The notes: a model not told the origin generated them from the letters alone. A stretch of 20,852 bases of DNA from an uncultured Clostridia bacterium (GCA_938049125.1 CALICR010000122.1:1-20852), one strand, 5' to 3'. Positions 1-7,315 are shown, counted from the first letter of the stretch. A program made the numbers and translations.

Positions 1-121
1 GTGCGGCAACACGGATCAGGACAAGATGAACGTCGCCCGCCGGACCTGCGGCTACATCGGCACGCAGTTCTGGAACCAGGGACGCACGCAGGAGATCCGC
101 GACCGCGTTCTGCATCTTTGA
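1..121 (+). CDS. nrdD: Anaerobic ribonucleoside-triphosphate reductase, C-terminal end (partial)
   Basis: Only the last 39 codons are inside the window, read in frame 2 (first full codon at base 2, TGA at 119-121). The peptide starts with CGN, continues with NVARRTCGYIG and ends with RDRVLHL. This matches the C-terminal zinc-ribbon and glycyl-radical tail of class III ribonucleotide reductases: E. coli NrdD ends with a similar RRVCGYLG...RVKHL. The enzyme reduces ribonucleotides to deoxyribonucleotides under anoxia, using a glycyl radical installed by NrdG. The nrdG gene follows 64 bases downstream, which supports the call. The radical glycine and most of the catalytic domain are upstream of the window and cannot be checked. 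The frame 1 reading across this interval is a shadow. Confidence 0.9.
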   Translation, partial: CGNTDQDKMNVARRTCGYIGTQFWNQGRTQEIRDRVLHL

Positions 122-127
122 TTGCGC

Positions 128-161
128 CCCGCGGCGGGACACGATTCCCGCCGCGGGTTTT
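128..161 (+). terminator. Hairpin terminator between nrdD and nrdG
   Basis: A perfect 12-base inverted repeat (cccgcggcggga at 128-139, tcccgccgcggg at 146-157) with a 6-base loop is followed by TTTT (158-161). It sits 6 bases after the nrdD stop and ends 24 bases before the nrdG start. The short T-run suggests partial termination, which would lower NrdG relative to NrdD. That is an inference. Confidence 0.6.
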
Positions 162-185
162 ATCTGAATCGGGAGGTCTGCCCTT

Positions 186-722
186 ATGAACTATTCCGTC
201 ATCAAAAACTGCGACATTGCCAACGGTCCCGGCTGCCGGGTGGTGCTGTTCGTCTCCGGCTGCACCCACCACTGCCCCGGCTGCTTCCAGCCGGAGACGT
301 GGAGCTTTTCCTACGGGCAGCCCTTCACGAACGAAACCGTTGCGGAGCTTCTCCGGCTTCTCGCGCCCGGCTATATCGCCGGGCTGACCCTGCTCGGCGG
401 TGAGCCCTTCGAGCCGGAAAACTTGCCCGCCGTCCTCGCGCTGCTGCGCCGGGTCCGGGCCGAGCTGCCGAGGAAGACCGTCTGGGCCTTCTCCGGCTAC
501 ACCTATGACCAACTTACCGCCCGCACCGGTGAGGCGGGCAAGCTGACCTCCGCGGTGCTCGACCTTGTAGACGTCCTCGTGGACGGCGAGTTTGTCGAGG
601 CGAAGAAAAACCTCCGGCTGCGCTTCCGCGGCAGCGAGAACCAGCGCATCCTCGACCTCGTCAAAACCCGTGAGACAGGCGAGCTGACGCTTTGGGACGA
701 CGGCGACATGGAGGGGCACTGA
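186..722 (+). CDS. nrdG: Anaerobic ribonucleotide reductase activating protein
   Basis: This is a 178-residue radical SAM enzyme, near the usual NrdG length of 155-180. It uses a [4Fe-4S] cluster and S-adenosylmethionine to install the glycyl radical on NrdD. The cluster motif CX3CX2C is present as C26, C30 and C33 (GCTHHCPGC), and the SAM-binding GGEP motif lies at 71-74. The start at 186 is supported by GGGAGG at 171-176, nine bases upstream. The gene follows nrdD after a hairpin terminator and abuts the dUTPase gene: its TGA at 720-722 touches the next ATG. The order nrdD-nrdG is standard in anaerobes. Related pyruvate formate-lyase activases also carry CX3CX2C, but their extra motifs are missing and the neighbour is NrdD, so NrdG is the clear reading. 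Confidence 0.95.
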   Translation: MNYSVIKNCDIANGPGCRVVLFVSGCTHHCPGCFQPETWSFSYGQPFTNETVAELLRLLAPGYIAGLTLLGGEPFEPENLPAVLALLRRVRAELPRKTVWAFSGYTYDQLTARTGEAGKLTSAVLDLVDVLVDGEFVEAKKNLRLRFRGSENQRILDLVKTRETGELTLWDDGDMEGH

Positions 723-1154
723 ATGGAGCTCAGGATTCGCTATTTTTCGGACGAAATTGAGCGTCTGCGGTACATTGACGGCAAATCCGACTGGATCGAC
801 CTGCGCTGCGCCGAGCGGACAGAGCTGAAGGCGGGCGAGTTCCGCCTCATCCCCCTGGGCGTCGCCATGGCGCTGCCCGCCGGCTACGAGGCCCATGTCG
901 TGCCCCGCTCCTCCACCTTCAAGACCTGGGGCATCCTCCAGACCAACTCCATGGGCGTCATCGACGAGAGCTACTGCGGTGACGGCGACCAGTGGCGGAT
1001 GCCCGTCTATGCAACGCGCGACACGGTCATTGAGGTGAACGACCGCATCTGCCAGTTCCGCATTTTCGCCCACCAGCCGCGTCTCGAGTTTTCCGTATGC
1101 GAGCACCTGGACGGCCCCGACCGGGGCGGCTTCGGCTCCACCGGCACAAAATAA
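723..1154 (+). CDS. dut: dUTP diphosphatase (dUTPase), trimeric type
   Basis: The 143-residue protein has the ordered motifs of the trimeric dUTPase family: the PRSS phosphate-binding motif at 61-64, the uridine-binding hairpin with GVIDESY at 78-84 (catalytic-site Asp81), QFRIF at 111-115, and the flexible C-terminal P-loop-like RGGFGSTG at 134-141. It would hydrolyse dUTP to dUMP and diphosphate, keeping uracil out of DNA and supplying dUMP for thymidylate synthesis. The ATG directly abuts the nrdG stop, and the SD-like gagggg (711-716) lies inside nrdG, so translation is probably coupled. Placement after nrdD-nrdG makes a compact dNTP-homeostasis unit. The related dCTP deaminase fold is less likely because the Ser/Arg pattern and glycine-rich tail fit dUTPase. 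Confidence 0.9.
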   Translation: MELRIRYFSDEIERLRYIDGKSDWIDLRCAERTELKAGEFRLIPLGVAMALPAGYEAHVVPRSSTFKTWGILQTNSMGVIDESYCGDGDQWRMPVYATRDTVIEVNDRICQFRIFAHQPRLEFSVCEHLDGPDRGGFGSTGTK

Positions 1155-1167
1155 AAGGAGAAGCGGT

Positions 1168-2187
1168 ATGAAAAAATTCCTCAAACGGCTGCTGATCGTT
1201 CTGGGCATCCTGCTGGCTGTCTGGTGCCTGCTCTACACGCTGCCGCGCCCCCGGAACTACGCCCTCGAAAATCCCATGCGCAGGGACGGCGAGCTGCCCA
1301 TTCTCATCGCCCACGGCGGCGGACACCTCGAATTCCCGGACAACACCCTGGAGGCCTTCTACAACGCCTACAGCGTCGATCCCCGGGTCATGATGGAGAC
1401 GGACGTCAGCATCACGAAGGACGGCGTTCTCATCCTCTCCCACGACACAACGCTGGACCGCAAGACCACCGTCACCGGGGCCATCGCCGACTGGAACTAC
1501 AGTGACCTCATGGCCCAGAAGGTGGACTTCGGCTACACGAATTTCCTCGATGAAACTTATCAGTTCACCGGCGAGCGGATGCATTTCACCGCCGACGACG
1601 GGCAGCCGCGCTATCCCACGGACGTCGAGTACCCCGAGGGCGTGGAGCCGCGGGACGACACCGTTTTCCTCGCCACGACGCTGGAGGAGCTGCTGACCGC
1701 CTTCCCGGAGAACCGCATCAATGTGGAGATCAAGCAGGACGGTGAGCTGGGCATGCAGGCCCTGCGCGAGGCACTGCGGCTCTTGGAGAAATACGACGCC
1801 TTCGGCCGCGTGGTGCTGGCGAGCTTCCACAACGACGTCTACGCCGAATTCCAGCGGCTCCAGGCGGACGGCGAGGTGCCGGACTGCTTCATGTACTCCC
1901 CTGCCACCGACGCGGTGACGCGGTTCTACGTGCTCCAGCTTCTGAACGCCGACAGCTTCTTCCCCGACGGGATGTGCGTCTTCCAGCTTCCGACGGAGGA
2001 GTTCGGCCTTTCCCTCTCGACCCGGCACCTGGTGGACGCCGCCCACCGGCACAACCTCGCCGTCCATTACTGGACCATCGACGACGAGGACGAGATGCGC
2101 CGCCTCATCGACGTTGGCGCCGACGGCATCATGACCAACTACCCCCACCGGCTCCAGGCGGTCTACGAAGCCTATCAGGGAGACTGA
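1168..2187 (+). CDS. Membrane-anchored glycerophosphodiester phosphodiesterase family protein
   Basis: This 339-residue protein starts with a basic stretch and one hydrophobic segment (about residues 8-25), so it is probably anchored in the membrane with the enzyme domain outside. The GDPD barrel motifs follow: AHGGG (H49), PDNT (57-60), METDV with E77 and D79, and SHD with H92. In the family, the two histidines act as acid/base and E/D bind Ca or Mg while glycerophosphodiesters are cleaved to glycerol 3-phosphate and an alcohol. The usual HRG is HGGG here and the usual PENT is PDNT, so the conserved Arg after the first His is missing. Activity or substrate may therefore differ. The RBS aaaagga (1153-1160 area) decides the start. 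A second, canonical family member lies at 15067-15852. Confidence 0.88.
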   Translation: MKKFLKRLLIVLGILLAVWCLLYTLPRPRNYALENPMRRDGELPILIAHGGGHLEFPDNTLEAFYNAYSVDPRVMMETDVSITKDGVLILSHDTTLDRKTTVTGAIADWNYSDLMAQKVDFGYTNFLDETYQFTGERMHFTADDGQPRYPTDVEYPEGVEPRDDTVFLATTLEELLTAFPENRINVEIKQDGELGMQALREALRLLEKYDAFGRVVLASFHNDVYAEFQRLQADGEVPDCFMYSPATDAVTRFYVLQLLNADSFFPDGMCVFQLPTEEFGLSLSTRHLVDAAHRHNLAVHYWTIDDEDEMRRLIDVGADGIMTNYPHRLQAVYEAYQGD

Positions 2188-2189
2188 CC

Positions 2190-2576
2190 ATGGGGTTCTG
2201 GATCTTTATGCTCGTCTGTGACCTTTTGATCCCTGCGACCATGCTGGTCTTCGGCGCGCGGTTCCGGAAGAAGGCGCCCGCAGAGATCAATACGCTTTTC
2301 GGCTACCGCACGGCGCGTTCCATGAAGAACCGCGAAACGTGGGACTTCGCGCACCGCTGCGCCGGACGCTTCTGGGTACGCGCCGGATGGGTCACGCTGC
2401 CGCTTGCCGTCATTGCGATGCTCCCGCTTCTTGGGAAGCCGGCCAATGTCGTCGGGCTGTTCGGCGCGCTGCTCTGCCTGGCGGAGCTTGTTCCGCTGCT
2501 CGCCGTCGTGCCCGTGACGGAGCGCGCCCTTCGCCGCGAATTCGATGCGCTTGGGCAGCGCCGTAAGCGTATGTAA
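2190..2576 (+). CDS. SdpI family membrane protein
   Basis: This is a 128-residue membrane protein. The start at 2190 is supported by agggag at 2177-2182, and only 2 bases separate it from the preceding stop, which suggests co-transcription with the GDPD gene. Hydrophobic segments lie at about residues 3-21, 66-82 and 86-107. Between the first two is the signature of the SdpI/YhfL family: NTLFGYRT followed by SMKN, then W and AH. In Bacillus subtilis, SdpI is an immunity protein against the SdpC toxin and a signalling receptor. Most members, like this one, are short and have no known toxin partner, and none is visible here. Function is therefore unassigned beyond the family. A reading open upstream in the same frame to 1974 lies inside the GDPD gene and is not used. 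Confidence 0.82.
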   Translation: MGFWIFMLVCDLLIPATMLVFGARFRKKAPAEINTLFGYRTARSMKNRETWDFAHRCAGRFWVRAGWVTLPLAVIAMLPLLGKPANVVGLFGALLCLAELVPLLAVVPVTERALRREFDALGQRRKRM

Positions 2577-2596
2577 CCCTCCGTGCGGAGGATCCT

Positions 2597-2627
2597 GCCC
2601 GGCAGAAGCCTTCTGCCGGGCGATTTC
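2597..2627 (+). terminator. Probable hairpin terminator after the SdpI gene
   Basis: A perfect 11-base inverted repeat (gcccggcagaa at 2597-2607, ttctgccgggc at 2611-2621) with a 3-base loop sits 20 bases after the stop. The T-rich part after it is weak (gatttc), so efficiency is uncertain. A strong promoter starts 100 bases later, consistent with a transcription boundary. Confidence 0.45.
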
Positions 2628-2723
2628 TGATGCAGCGCCGGTCATAGCCCTGCACGGACCCGCCCCACCTTTCCGCCTGCTTGGTGATTTCTTAACAGAA
2701 TCTTGGCAGCCATGCATTTTTTC

Positions 2724-2752
2724 TTGGCAAAATCTTTATTCTCTGCTATACT
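2724..2752 (+). promoter_or_regulatory. Sigma-A type promoter for the YgiQ-type gene
   Basis: TTGGCA (2724-2729), a 17-base spacer and TATACT (2747-2752), with an extended -10 TGC just upstream. Transcription should begin near 2759, giving a leader of only about 15 bases before the ATG at 2774, with the GAGGT ribosome site inside it. Confidence 0.8.
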
Positions 2753-2773
2753 AAATAGTGTTGAGGTACCGAT

Positions 2774-4753
2774 ATGAACGATTTTCTGCCGATTTCGCGG
2801 CGCGATATGAAGGAACGGGGCTGGACGGAATGCGATTTCGTCTACGTCATTGGCGACGCCTATGTGGACCATCCCTCCTTCGGCCACGCCATCATCTCCC
2901 GGGTGCTGGAGCACGCGGGCTATAAGGTGGGCATCATTGCCCAGCCGGACTGGAAAGATCCCGCCTCCGTCACCGCGCTGGGCAGGCCCCGGCTCGGCTT
3001 TCTCGTGACCGGCGGCAACATGGACTCCATGGTGAACCACTACTCCGTCTCCCGCCACCGCCGCAGAACCGACGCCTTCACCCCCGGCGGCGTCATGGGC
3101 AAGCGCCCGGACTACGCCACCGTGGTCTACTGCAACCTCATCCGCCAGACCTACAGGGACGTCCCCATCCTCATCGGCGGCATCGAGGCAAGCCTCCGGC
3201 GGCTCTGCCACTACGACTACTGGTCCGATAAGCTCAAGCGCTCCATTCTGCTCGACAGCCAAGCCGATCTGCTGCTCTACGGCATGGGCGAGCGCGCCAT
3301 TGTCGAGGTGGCGGACGCGCTGAACAGCGGGCTCAGCCCCGCGGAGATCACCTACATCGACGGCACCGTCTTCCGCGTCAGCTCCATCGAAGCGTTTCCG
3401 GATTATGTCACCCTCCCGGACTTTGAAACGCTGCGCCGCAGCAAGGCGGCCTACGCCTCCAGCTTTTACACCCAGTACTGCAACACGGACCCCTTCCAAG
3501 CCAAGGGGCTGATCGAGCCCTACAGCGGCCGGGAATTCGTTGTGCAGAACCCGCCCCAGAAGCCGCTCTCCCAGGCGGAGATGGACGCGGTCTACGCCCT
3601 GCCCTACTGCCGCACCTACCACCCGAGCTACGAAAAGCAGGGCGGCGTGCCCGCCATCGCCGAGGTGCGCTTCAGCCTCGTCTCGAACCGCGGCTGCTTC
3701 GGCGGGTGCAGCTTCTGCGCCCTTACCTTCCATCAGGGCCGTATCGTCCAGACCCGGAGTCACGATTCCATTCTCGCCGAGGCGGTGCAGATGACGAAGG
3801 AGCCGGACTTCAAGGGCTACATCCACGATGTCGGCGGCCCGACGGCAAATTTTCGCCGCCCCGCCTGCGACAAGCAGCTGCAGCACGGCGTCTGCCCCAC
3901 GAAGCAGTGCCTCTTTCCGAAGCCCTGCAAGAATCTCGTGGCGGAGCACGGCGACTACCTCGCGCTGCTGCGGAAGCTCCGCGCCCTGCCCGGCGTCAAG
4001 AAGGTGTTCATCCGCAGCGGCATCCGCTTTGACTACCTCCTCGCTGACCCGGACGACCGGTTCTTCCGGGAGCTGGTGAAGTACCACGTCTCCGGTCAGC
4101 TCAAGGTCGCGCCGGAGCACGTCTCCGCGCCGGTGCTCGCCATGATGGGCAAGCCGCGGCACGAGGTCTATCTGCGCTTTATCGAAAAATACAAGAAGCT
4201 CAACAGGCAGCTCGGCATGGATCAGTATGTCGTGCCCTACCTCATGTCCTCCCACCCCGGCTGCTCCATGCAGTCAGCCGTGGAGCTGGCGGAATACGTC
4301 CGCGACCTCGGCTATATGCCGGAGCAGGTGCAGGACTTCTACCCCACGCCCTCTACAATTTCGACCTGTATGTATTATACCGGGCTGGACCCGCGCACGA
4401 TGAAGCCCGTTTACATCCCCCGCGATCCCCATGAAAAGGCGATGCAGCGGGCGCTCATCCAGTACCGCGACCACAAGAACCATCCGCTCATCCGCGAGGC
4501 GCTGACCGCCGCCGGACGCACCGACCTCATCGGCACCGCCCCCGGCTGCCTCGTGCCGCCCGCCCCGAAGCCGGGCCGGAGCGCTCCGGCGAAGCCCGCC
4601 TCCGGCGGCAAGCCCGGAACGCCCGCCCAAAAGCCCGCACCCCGGAAGGGTCCCAAAAACGCCGCGCCCGCCGGGAAGCCCCCGAAGCGCGGTCCGAAGC
4701 CCGCGCCATCCCGCACCCCCGCCGGGCACAAGTCCAAAAAGAAGTCCACCTGA
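2774..4753 (+). CDS. YgiQ family radical SAM protein
   Basis: This 659-residue protein matches the YgiQ (UPF0313) family: an N-terminal YgiQ domain (about 1-290), a radical SAM core beginning at RGCFGGCSFC with cluster cysteines C308, C312 and C315, and a C-terminal part ending near residue 596. Family motifs such as the GGIEASLRR and HDVGGPTANF blocks are present, as are extra cysteines in the CDKQ...CPTKQC...CKN block that the family shares. The biochemical reaction of the family is not established. The last 63 residues (597-659) are a low-complexity tail of Pro, Ala, Lys, Gly and Arg ending in KSKKKST; it is strongly basic and probably disordered, and may bind nucleic acid (inference). Its own promoter lies at 2724-2752. 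The DUF308-like gene follows 50 bases downstream. Confidence 0.93.
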   Translation: MNDFLPISRRDMKERGWTECDFVYVIGDAYVDHPSFGHAIISRVLEHAGYKVGIIAQPDWKDPASVTALGRPRLGFLVTGGNMDSMVNHYSVSRHRRRTDAFTPGGVMGKRPDYATVVYCNLIRQTYRDVPILIGGIEASLRRLCHYDYWSDKLKRSILLDSQADLLLYGMGERAIVEVADALNSGLSPAEITYIDGTVFRVSSIEAFPDYVTLPDFETLRRSKAAYASSFYTQYCNTDPFQAKGLIEPYSGREFVVQNPPQKPLSQAEMDAVYALPYCRTYHPSYEKQGGVPAIAEVRFSLVSNRGCFGGCSFCALTFHQGRIVQTRSHDSILAEAVQMTKEPDFKGYIHDVGGPTANFRRPACDKQLQHGVCPTKQCLFPKPCKNLVAEHGDYLALLRKLRALPGVKKVFIRSGIRFDYLLADPDDRFFRELVKYHVSGQLKVAPEHVSAPVLAMMGKPRHEVYLRFIEKYKKLNRQLGMDQYVVPYLMSSHPGCSMQSAVELAEYVRDLGYMPEQVQDFYPTPSTISTCMYYTGLDPRTMKPVYIPRDPHEKAMQRALIQYRDHKNHPLIREALTAAGRTDLIGTAPGCLVPPAPKPGRSAPAKPASGGKPGTPAQKPAPRKGPKNAAPAGKPPKRGPKPAPSRTPAGHKSKKKST

Positions 4754-4756
4754 GCC

Positions 4757-4775
4757 GCCGGAGCCGCGCTCCGGC
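4757..4775 (+). repeat. Short GC hairpin after the YgiQ-type gene
   Basis: gccggagc (4757-4764) and gctccggc (4768-4775) form an 8-base stem with a 3-base loop, 3 bases after the stop. No T-run follows, so it is more likely an mRNA-stabilising or partial-termination structure than a full terminator. Confidence 0.3.
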
Positions 4776-4803
4776 CCGCCCCCCAAACGACAAGGAGCCG
4801 CCC

Positions 4804-5469
4804 ATGAAGGACCGAAACCGCCCCCCGCTGCTGATCCCGCCCTTTTTCACCCGCCTGGAGCACTTTCTTGAGAAGACGCTGCTGCCCATCACGGGCATTC
4901 TCCTCCTCTCGCTGGCGAACTACATCACCGCCGCCGTTGGTTACCTCGTCGGCGCGGCAACACTGATTTTTGGCATTCTCATGCTGATCCACGCCGTCGC
5001 CCACCGGGAGTATGCGAACCGGGAGACCGTCAACACCGCCGTCTCCATCCTGCTGATCCTCTGCGGCATCGTAGTCCTGCTGCGGAAGCACGACTCCGTG
5101 GCCATGCTGGGCACCATTTGGGGCATTTTCGGCCTTTACACCGCCGTCGGCGACCTCAACGAGCTGGTCTACCGCATCTCGAAGCACCAGCCCTGCGTGC
5201 TGCTGGCCATTGAGACGCTGGTGAGCGTGGGCCTCTCGGCCCTGCTGCTGCTCCACCCCGCGGACCATTTCGCCACCCACGTCCGCCTGCTGGGCGCGGA
5301 GCTGATTCTGTCCTATCTGCATCAGGATTCCCTGCACCACGACGTAAAGACGCCGGACGTCCCCGGCCCGTCCCCCGCGGACCACGAGCCGGAGCCCATC
5401 TCCGCCGAGGCCATGCAGGCCGCCGCCGGGGTCCGCCCCGGCGCGCCCGGGGACCGCTCCGGCTCCTGA
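4804..5469 (+). CDS. DUF308/HdeD-like multi-pass membrane protein
   Basis: This 221-residue protein has about six hydrophobic segments (roughly 26-42, 44-65, 76-94, 98-116, 131-150 and 158-173). They are arranged as paired helices, as in the DUF308 (HdeD-like) family, a group of small membrane proteins of unclear role; E. coli HdeD is linked to acid resistance. Residues 175-221 form a hydrophilic tail rich in Pro, Ala, Asp and Gly, probably cytoplasmic. The start is set by aaggag (4791-4796) seven bases before the ATG. It lies 50 bases after the YgiQ-type gene and 60 bases before the SSB-like gene, all on one strand, so it is probably part of the transcript from 2724. Family assignment rests on hydrophobic pattern more than on a diagnostic motif. 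Confidence 0.72.
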   Translation: MKDRNRPPLLIPPFFTRLEHFLEKTLLPITGILLLSLANYITAAVGYLVGAATLIFGILMLIHAVAHREYANRETVNTAVSILLILCGIVVLLRKHDSVAMLGTIWGIFGLYTAVGDLNELVYRISKHQPCVLLAIETLVSVGLSALLLLHPADHFATHVRLLGAELILSYLHQDSLHHDVKTPDVPGPSPADHEPEPISAEAMQAAAGVRPGAPGDRSGS

Positions 5470-5501
5470 CGGTCATGTCCCGCCGCCCCGCCGCATATGC
5501 T

Positions 5502-5520
5502 CTCACAAGAACGTTGTGAG
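5502..5520 (+). repeat. Perfect inverted repeat before the SSB-like gene, overlapping its ribosome site
   Basis: CTCACAA (5502-5508) and TTGTGAG (5514-5520) form a perfect 7-base inverted repeat around GAACG. The right arm runs straight into the Shine-Dalgarno region (GAGGTGGGG, 5518-5526) of the ATG at 5530. As RNA, the hairpin would partly cover the ribosome site; as DNA, it could be an operator. A TATGCT at 5495-5500 directly upstream could be a -10, but no good -35 was found. Confidence 0.5.
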
Positions 5521-5529
5521 GTGGGGAAC

Positions 5530-6129
5530 ATGGAACAAACCGTCAATCAGATTACCCTCTGCGGCACCCTGGCCGCCGCGCCCCGGCTCTCCCACGAGAG
5601 CCACGGCACCCGATTTTTCGCCTTTTCTCTGGAGGTGGAGCGGCTTTCCGGAAACCGGGACGTGCTCCCCGTGCTGGCCCCGGAGGCCGTGCTGGAGCGC
5701 TGCGACCCCTTCGGCGGCGACTTTCTCCGGGTCACGGGGCAGATCCGCTCCTTCAACCGCCGGACGCCCCAGGGACGGCGGCTGCTCATCCACGTCTGCG
5801 CCGACAGCATCTCCGTCTGCAGCGGCCCGCCGGTCAACGACGCCGCGCTCCGTGGTGTGCTCTGCAAGGAGCCGGTGCTGCGCAGGACGCCGCTGGGCCG
5901 CGAGATCTGCGACCTCATGCTGGCCGTGCCCCGGAGCTGCAGCCGTACGGACTACCTGCCCTGCATCGCCTGGGGCCGCACCGCCGAGGCCCTTTCCGCC
6001 CTGCCCGTGGGCGCCGCCGTGGCCCTCTGCGGCCGCCTCCAGAGCCGCGTCTACCAGAAGCAGCTGGAAACGGGCCGGGAAGAGCGTGTGGCCTACGAGG
6101 TTTCGGCCCTGACCGCCGCGCCGGACTGA
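5530..6129 (+). CDS. Single-stranded DNA-binding protein-like, two tandem OB folds
   Basis: This 199-residue protein appears to hold two successive OB-fold units. The first is at about 6-97 (NQITLCGTL start, VTGQIRSF strand); the second, at about 103-195, begins NDAALRGVL and carries the SSB hallmark TDYLPCIAWGRTAE at 140-153. SSB proteins coat exposed single strands during replication and repair. The acidic C-terminal tip of housekeeping SSB (DDDIPF-type), which recruits partners, is missing: the protein ends TAAPD. It is therefore probably an accessory SSB or PriB-like protein, not the essential SSB. An upstream in-frame ATG at 5497 would add 11 residues, but the ATG at 5530 is preceded by a good GAGGTGGGG ribosome site and begins at the natural OB boundary. 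A 19-base inverted repeat overlaps that site. Confidence 0.8.
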   Translation: MEQTVNQITLCGTLAAAPRLSHESHGTRFFAFSLEVERLSGNRDVLPVLAPEAVLERCDPFGGDFLRVTGQIRSFNRRTPQGRRLLIHVCADSISVCSGPPVNDAALRGVLCKEPVLRRTPLGREICDLMLAVPRSCSRTDYLPCIAWGRTAEALSALPVGAAVALCGRLQSRVYQKQLETGREERVAYEVSALTAAPD

Positions 6130-6244
6130 AATGTTTCCGCTTTTTTCCGTTTTTCCCGTGACCCCGGGCCGCAATCCGCGTCTTATAAGGTAGAAGACCC
6201 CCACAGCCGCGCGGCCCGCCGCGCTCCATAAGGAGGAACGGAAT

Positions 6245-7315
6245 ATGAAACGGAAACAGACCATTTTTGCGCTGCTGCTCGCCATGGCACTCCTGCTCTC
6301 GATGGTCGGCTGCGGCGCATCGACCAAAAACGCCGCCCCGGCCAGTGGGGCGGACACCGCCGCCTCGGAGCCGGTCTGGGAGGACGCCAGGACCGAGGAG
6401 GCTGCCGTCCCGGACGAGGTCACAGACGCGGAGTGGGGCGAGACGCCCGCCCTGGCGGAGCCCGGTGATCCCGCGCCGGAGCCGGATGCCTCCCTCAGCA
6501 CAAGCAGCGAGAAGATCATCTACACCGCCTGGCTCTCGCTGGAGACCACGGACTTTGACCGGTCCGCTGCGGCCCTGGAGGCCAAAATCCAGTCCCTGGG
6601 CGGCTACATCCAGTCTTCCAGTGTCAATGGAAACTCGCGCTACAACAGCGACGGCACCACCTCCGTGGTGGACCGTTATGCCACCTACACCGCTGCCATC
6701 CCCGCTGCGGAGCTGGAAAACTTCCTCACTGCCGCCGGGGAGGCCGGAAACGTGCTGAACCTCTCCCGGGACGCCGAGAACATCACATCCCAGTACACGG
6801 ACACGGAGCTGCGCATCGAGAGCCTGAAGGTCCAGGAGGAACGGCTCCTCACCATGATGAAGGAGACCGGCGACCTCGAAAGCCTCATCGCCCTGGAGCA
6901 GCGGCTCTCGGAGGTGACCTACGAGATCGAGTCCTACCAGCGGGCGCTGAACGACTGGGACCGCCGGGTCGCCTACTCCACCGTCACCGTGGAGCTCCAG
7001 GAGGTCGCCGTCTACACGCCCACGGCATCGGTGACGCGCACCTTCGGAGACCGGCTCCGCGACGCCCTCGCAAACGGCTGGAGCAGCATCATCTGGTTCC
7101 TCCAGGATCTGGCCGTCTGGGTCCTCGGCAGCCTGCCCGCGCTGCTCCTGCTGGCCGCCGCCGTCTTCCTGGCCGTCCGGCTGGTCCGGAAGGCAAAAAA
7201 GCGCCGCGACGCCAAGTACGACGCCATCCGCAAGGCGAATGAGGACGCCCGGAAGCAGGCCGAGACGCCCCGGGAGCAGGCCGAGACGCCCCGGGAGCCG
7301 AAGGACCGGGCCTGA
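6245..7315 (+). CDS. DUF4349 domain lipoprotein
   Basis: This 356-residue secreted lipoprotein has a signal peptide with a lipobox ending at C23 (SMVGC), a low-complexity acidic linker (24-88), the DUF4349 region (about 88-313), a likely coiled coil inside it (about 182-240), and a transmembrane helix at about 289-313 followed by a basic, charged cytoplasmic tail (314-356). The TAWLSLETTDFD start and the SLGGYIQSS block are typical of DUF4349, whose biochemical function is unknown. Members usually carry this N-terminal lipid anchor plus a C-terminal helix. The ribosome site aaggagg lies seven to eight bases before the ATG. The tail contains a seven-residue repeat (QAETPRE twice) encoded by a perfect 21-base tandem repeat, and an imperfect duplication crosses the stop codon. 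Confidence 0.85.
   Translation: MKRKQTIFALLLAMALLLSMVGCGASTKNAAPASGADTAASEPVWEDARTEEAAVPDEVTDAEWGETPALAEPGDPAPEPDASLSTSSEKIIYTAWLSLETTDFDRSAAALEAKIQSLGGYIQSSSVNGNSRYNSDGTTSVVDRYATYTAAIPAAELENFLTAAGEAGNVLNLSRDAENITSQYTDTELRIESLKVQEERLLTMMKETGDLESLIALEQRLSEVTYEIESYQRALNDWDRRVAYSTVTVELQEVAVYTPTASVTRTFGDRLRDALANGWSSIIWFLQDLAVWVLGSLPALLLLAAAVFLAVRLVRKAKKRRDAKYDAIRKANEDARKQAETPREQAETPREPKDRA
7254..7295 (+). repeat. Perfect 21-base tandem repeat, two copies, inside the DUF4349 gene
   Basis: Copies at 7254-7274 and 7275-7295 are identical and in frame, each encoding QAETPRE in shifted register. This is a likely site of replication slippage that changes tail length by seven residues. Confidence 0.9.

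Noticed and set aside
1..189. Open frame 1 reading over the window start
   Set aside because: The recognisable NrdD C-terminus is in frame 2 and stops at 121; the frame 1 product is Arg/Pro-rich without motifs and runs through the terminator.
1027..2148. Long minus-strand open reading of 373 codons opposite dut and the GDPD gene
   Set aside because: It is antisense to two clear enzymes, and its product is a Val/Gly/Glu/His-rich mirror of GC-rich codons with no domain.
2642..4255. Minus-strand open reading of 537 codons opposite the YgiQ-type gene
   Set aside because: Shadow of the radical SAM gene; no motifs, and it would cross the promoter at 2724-2752.
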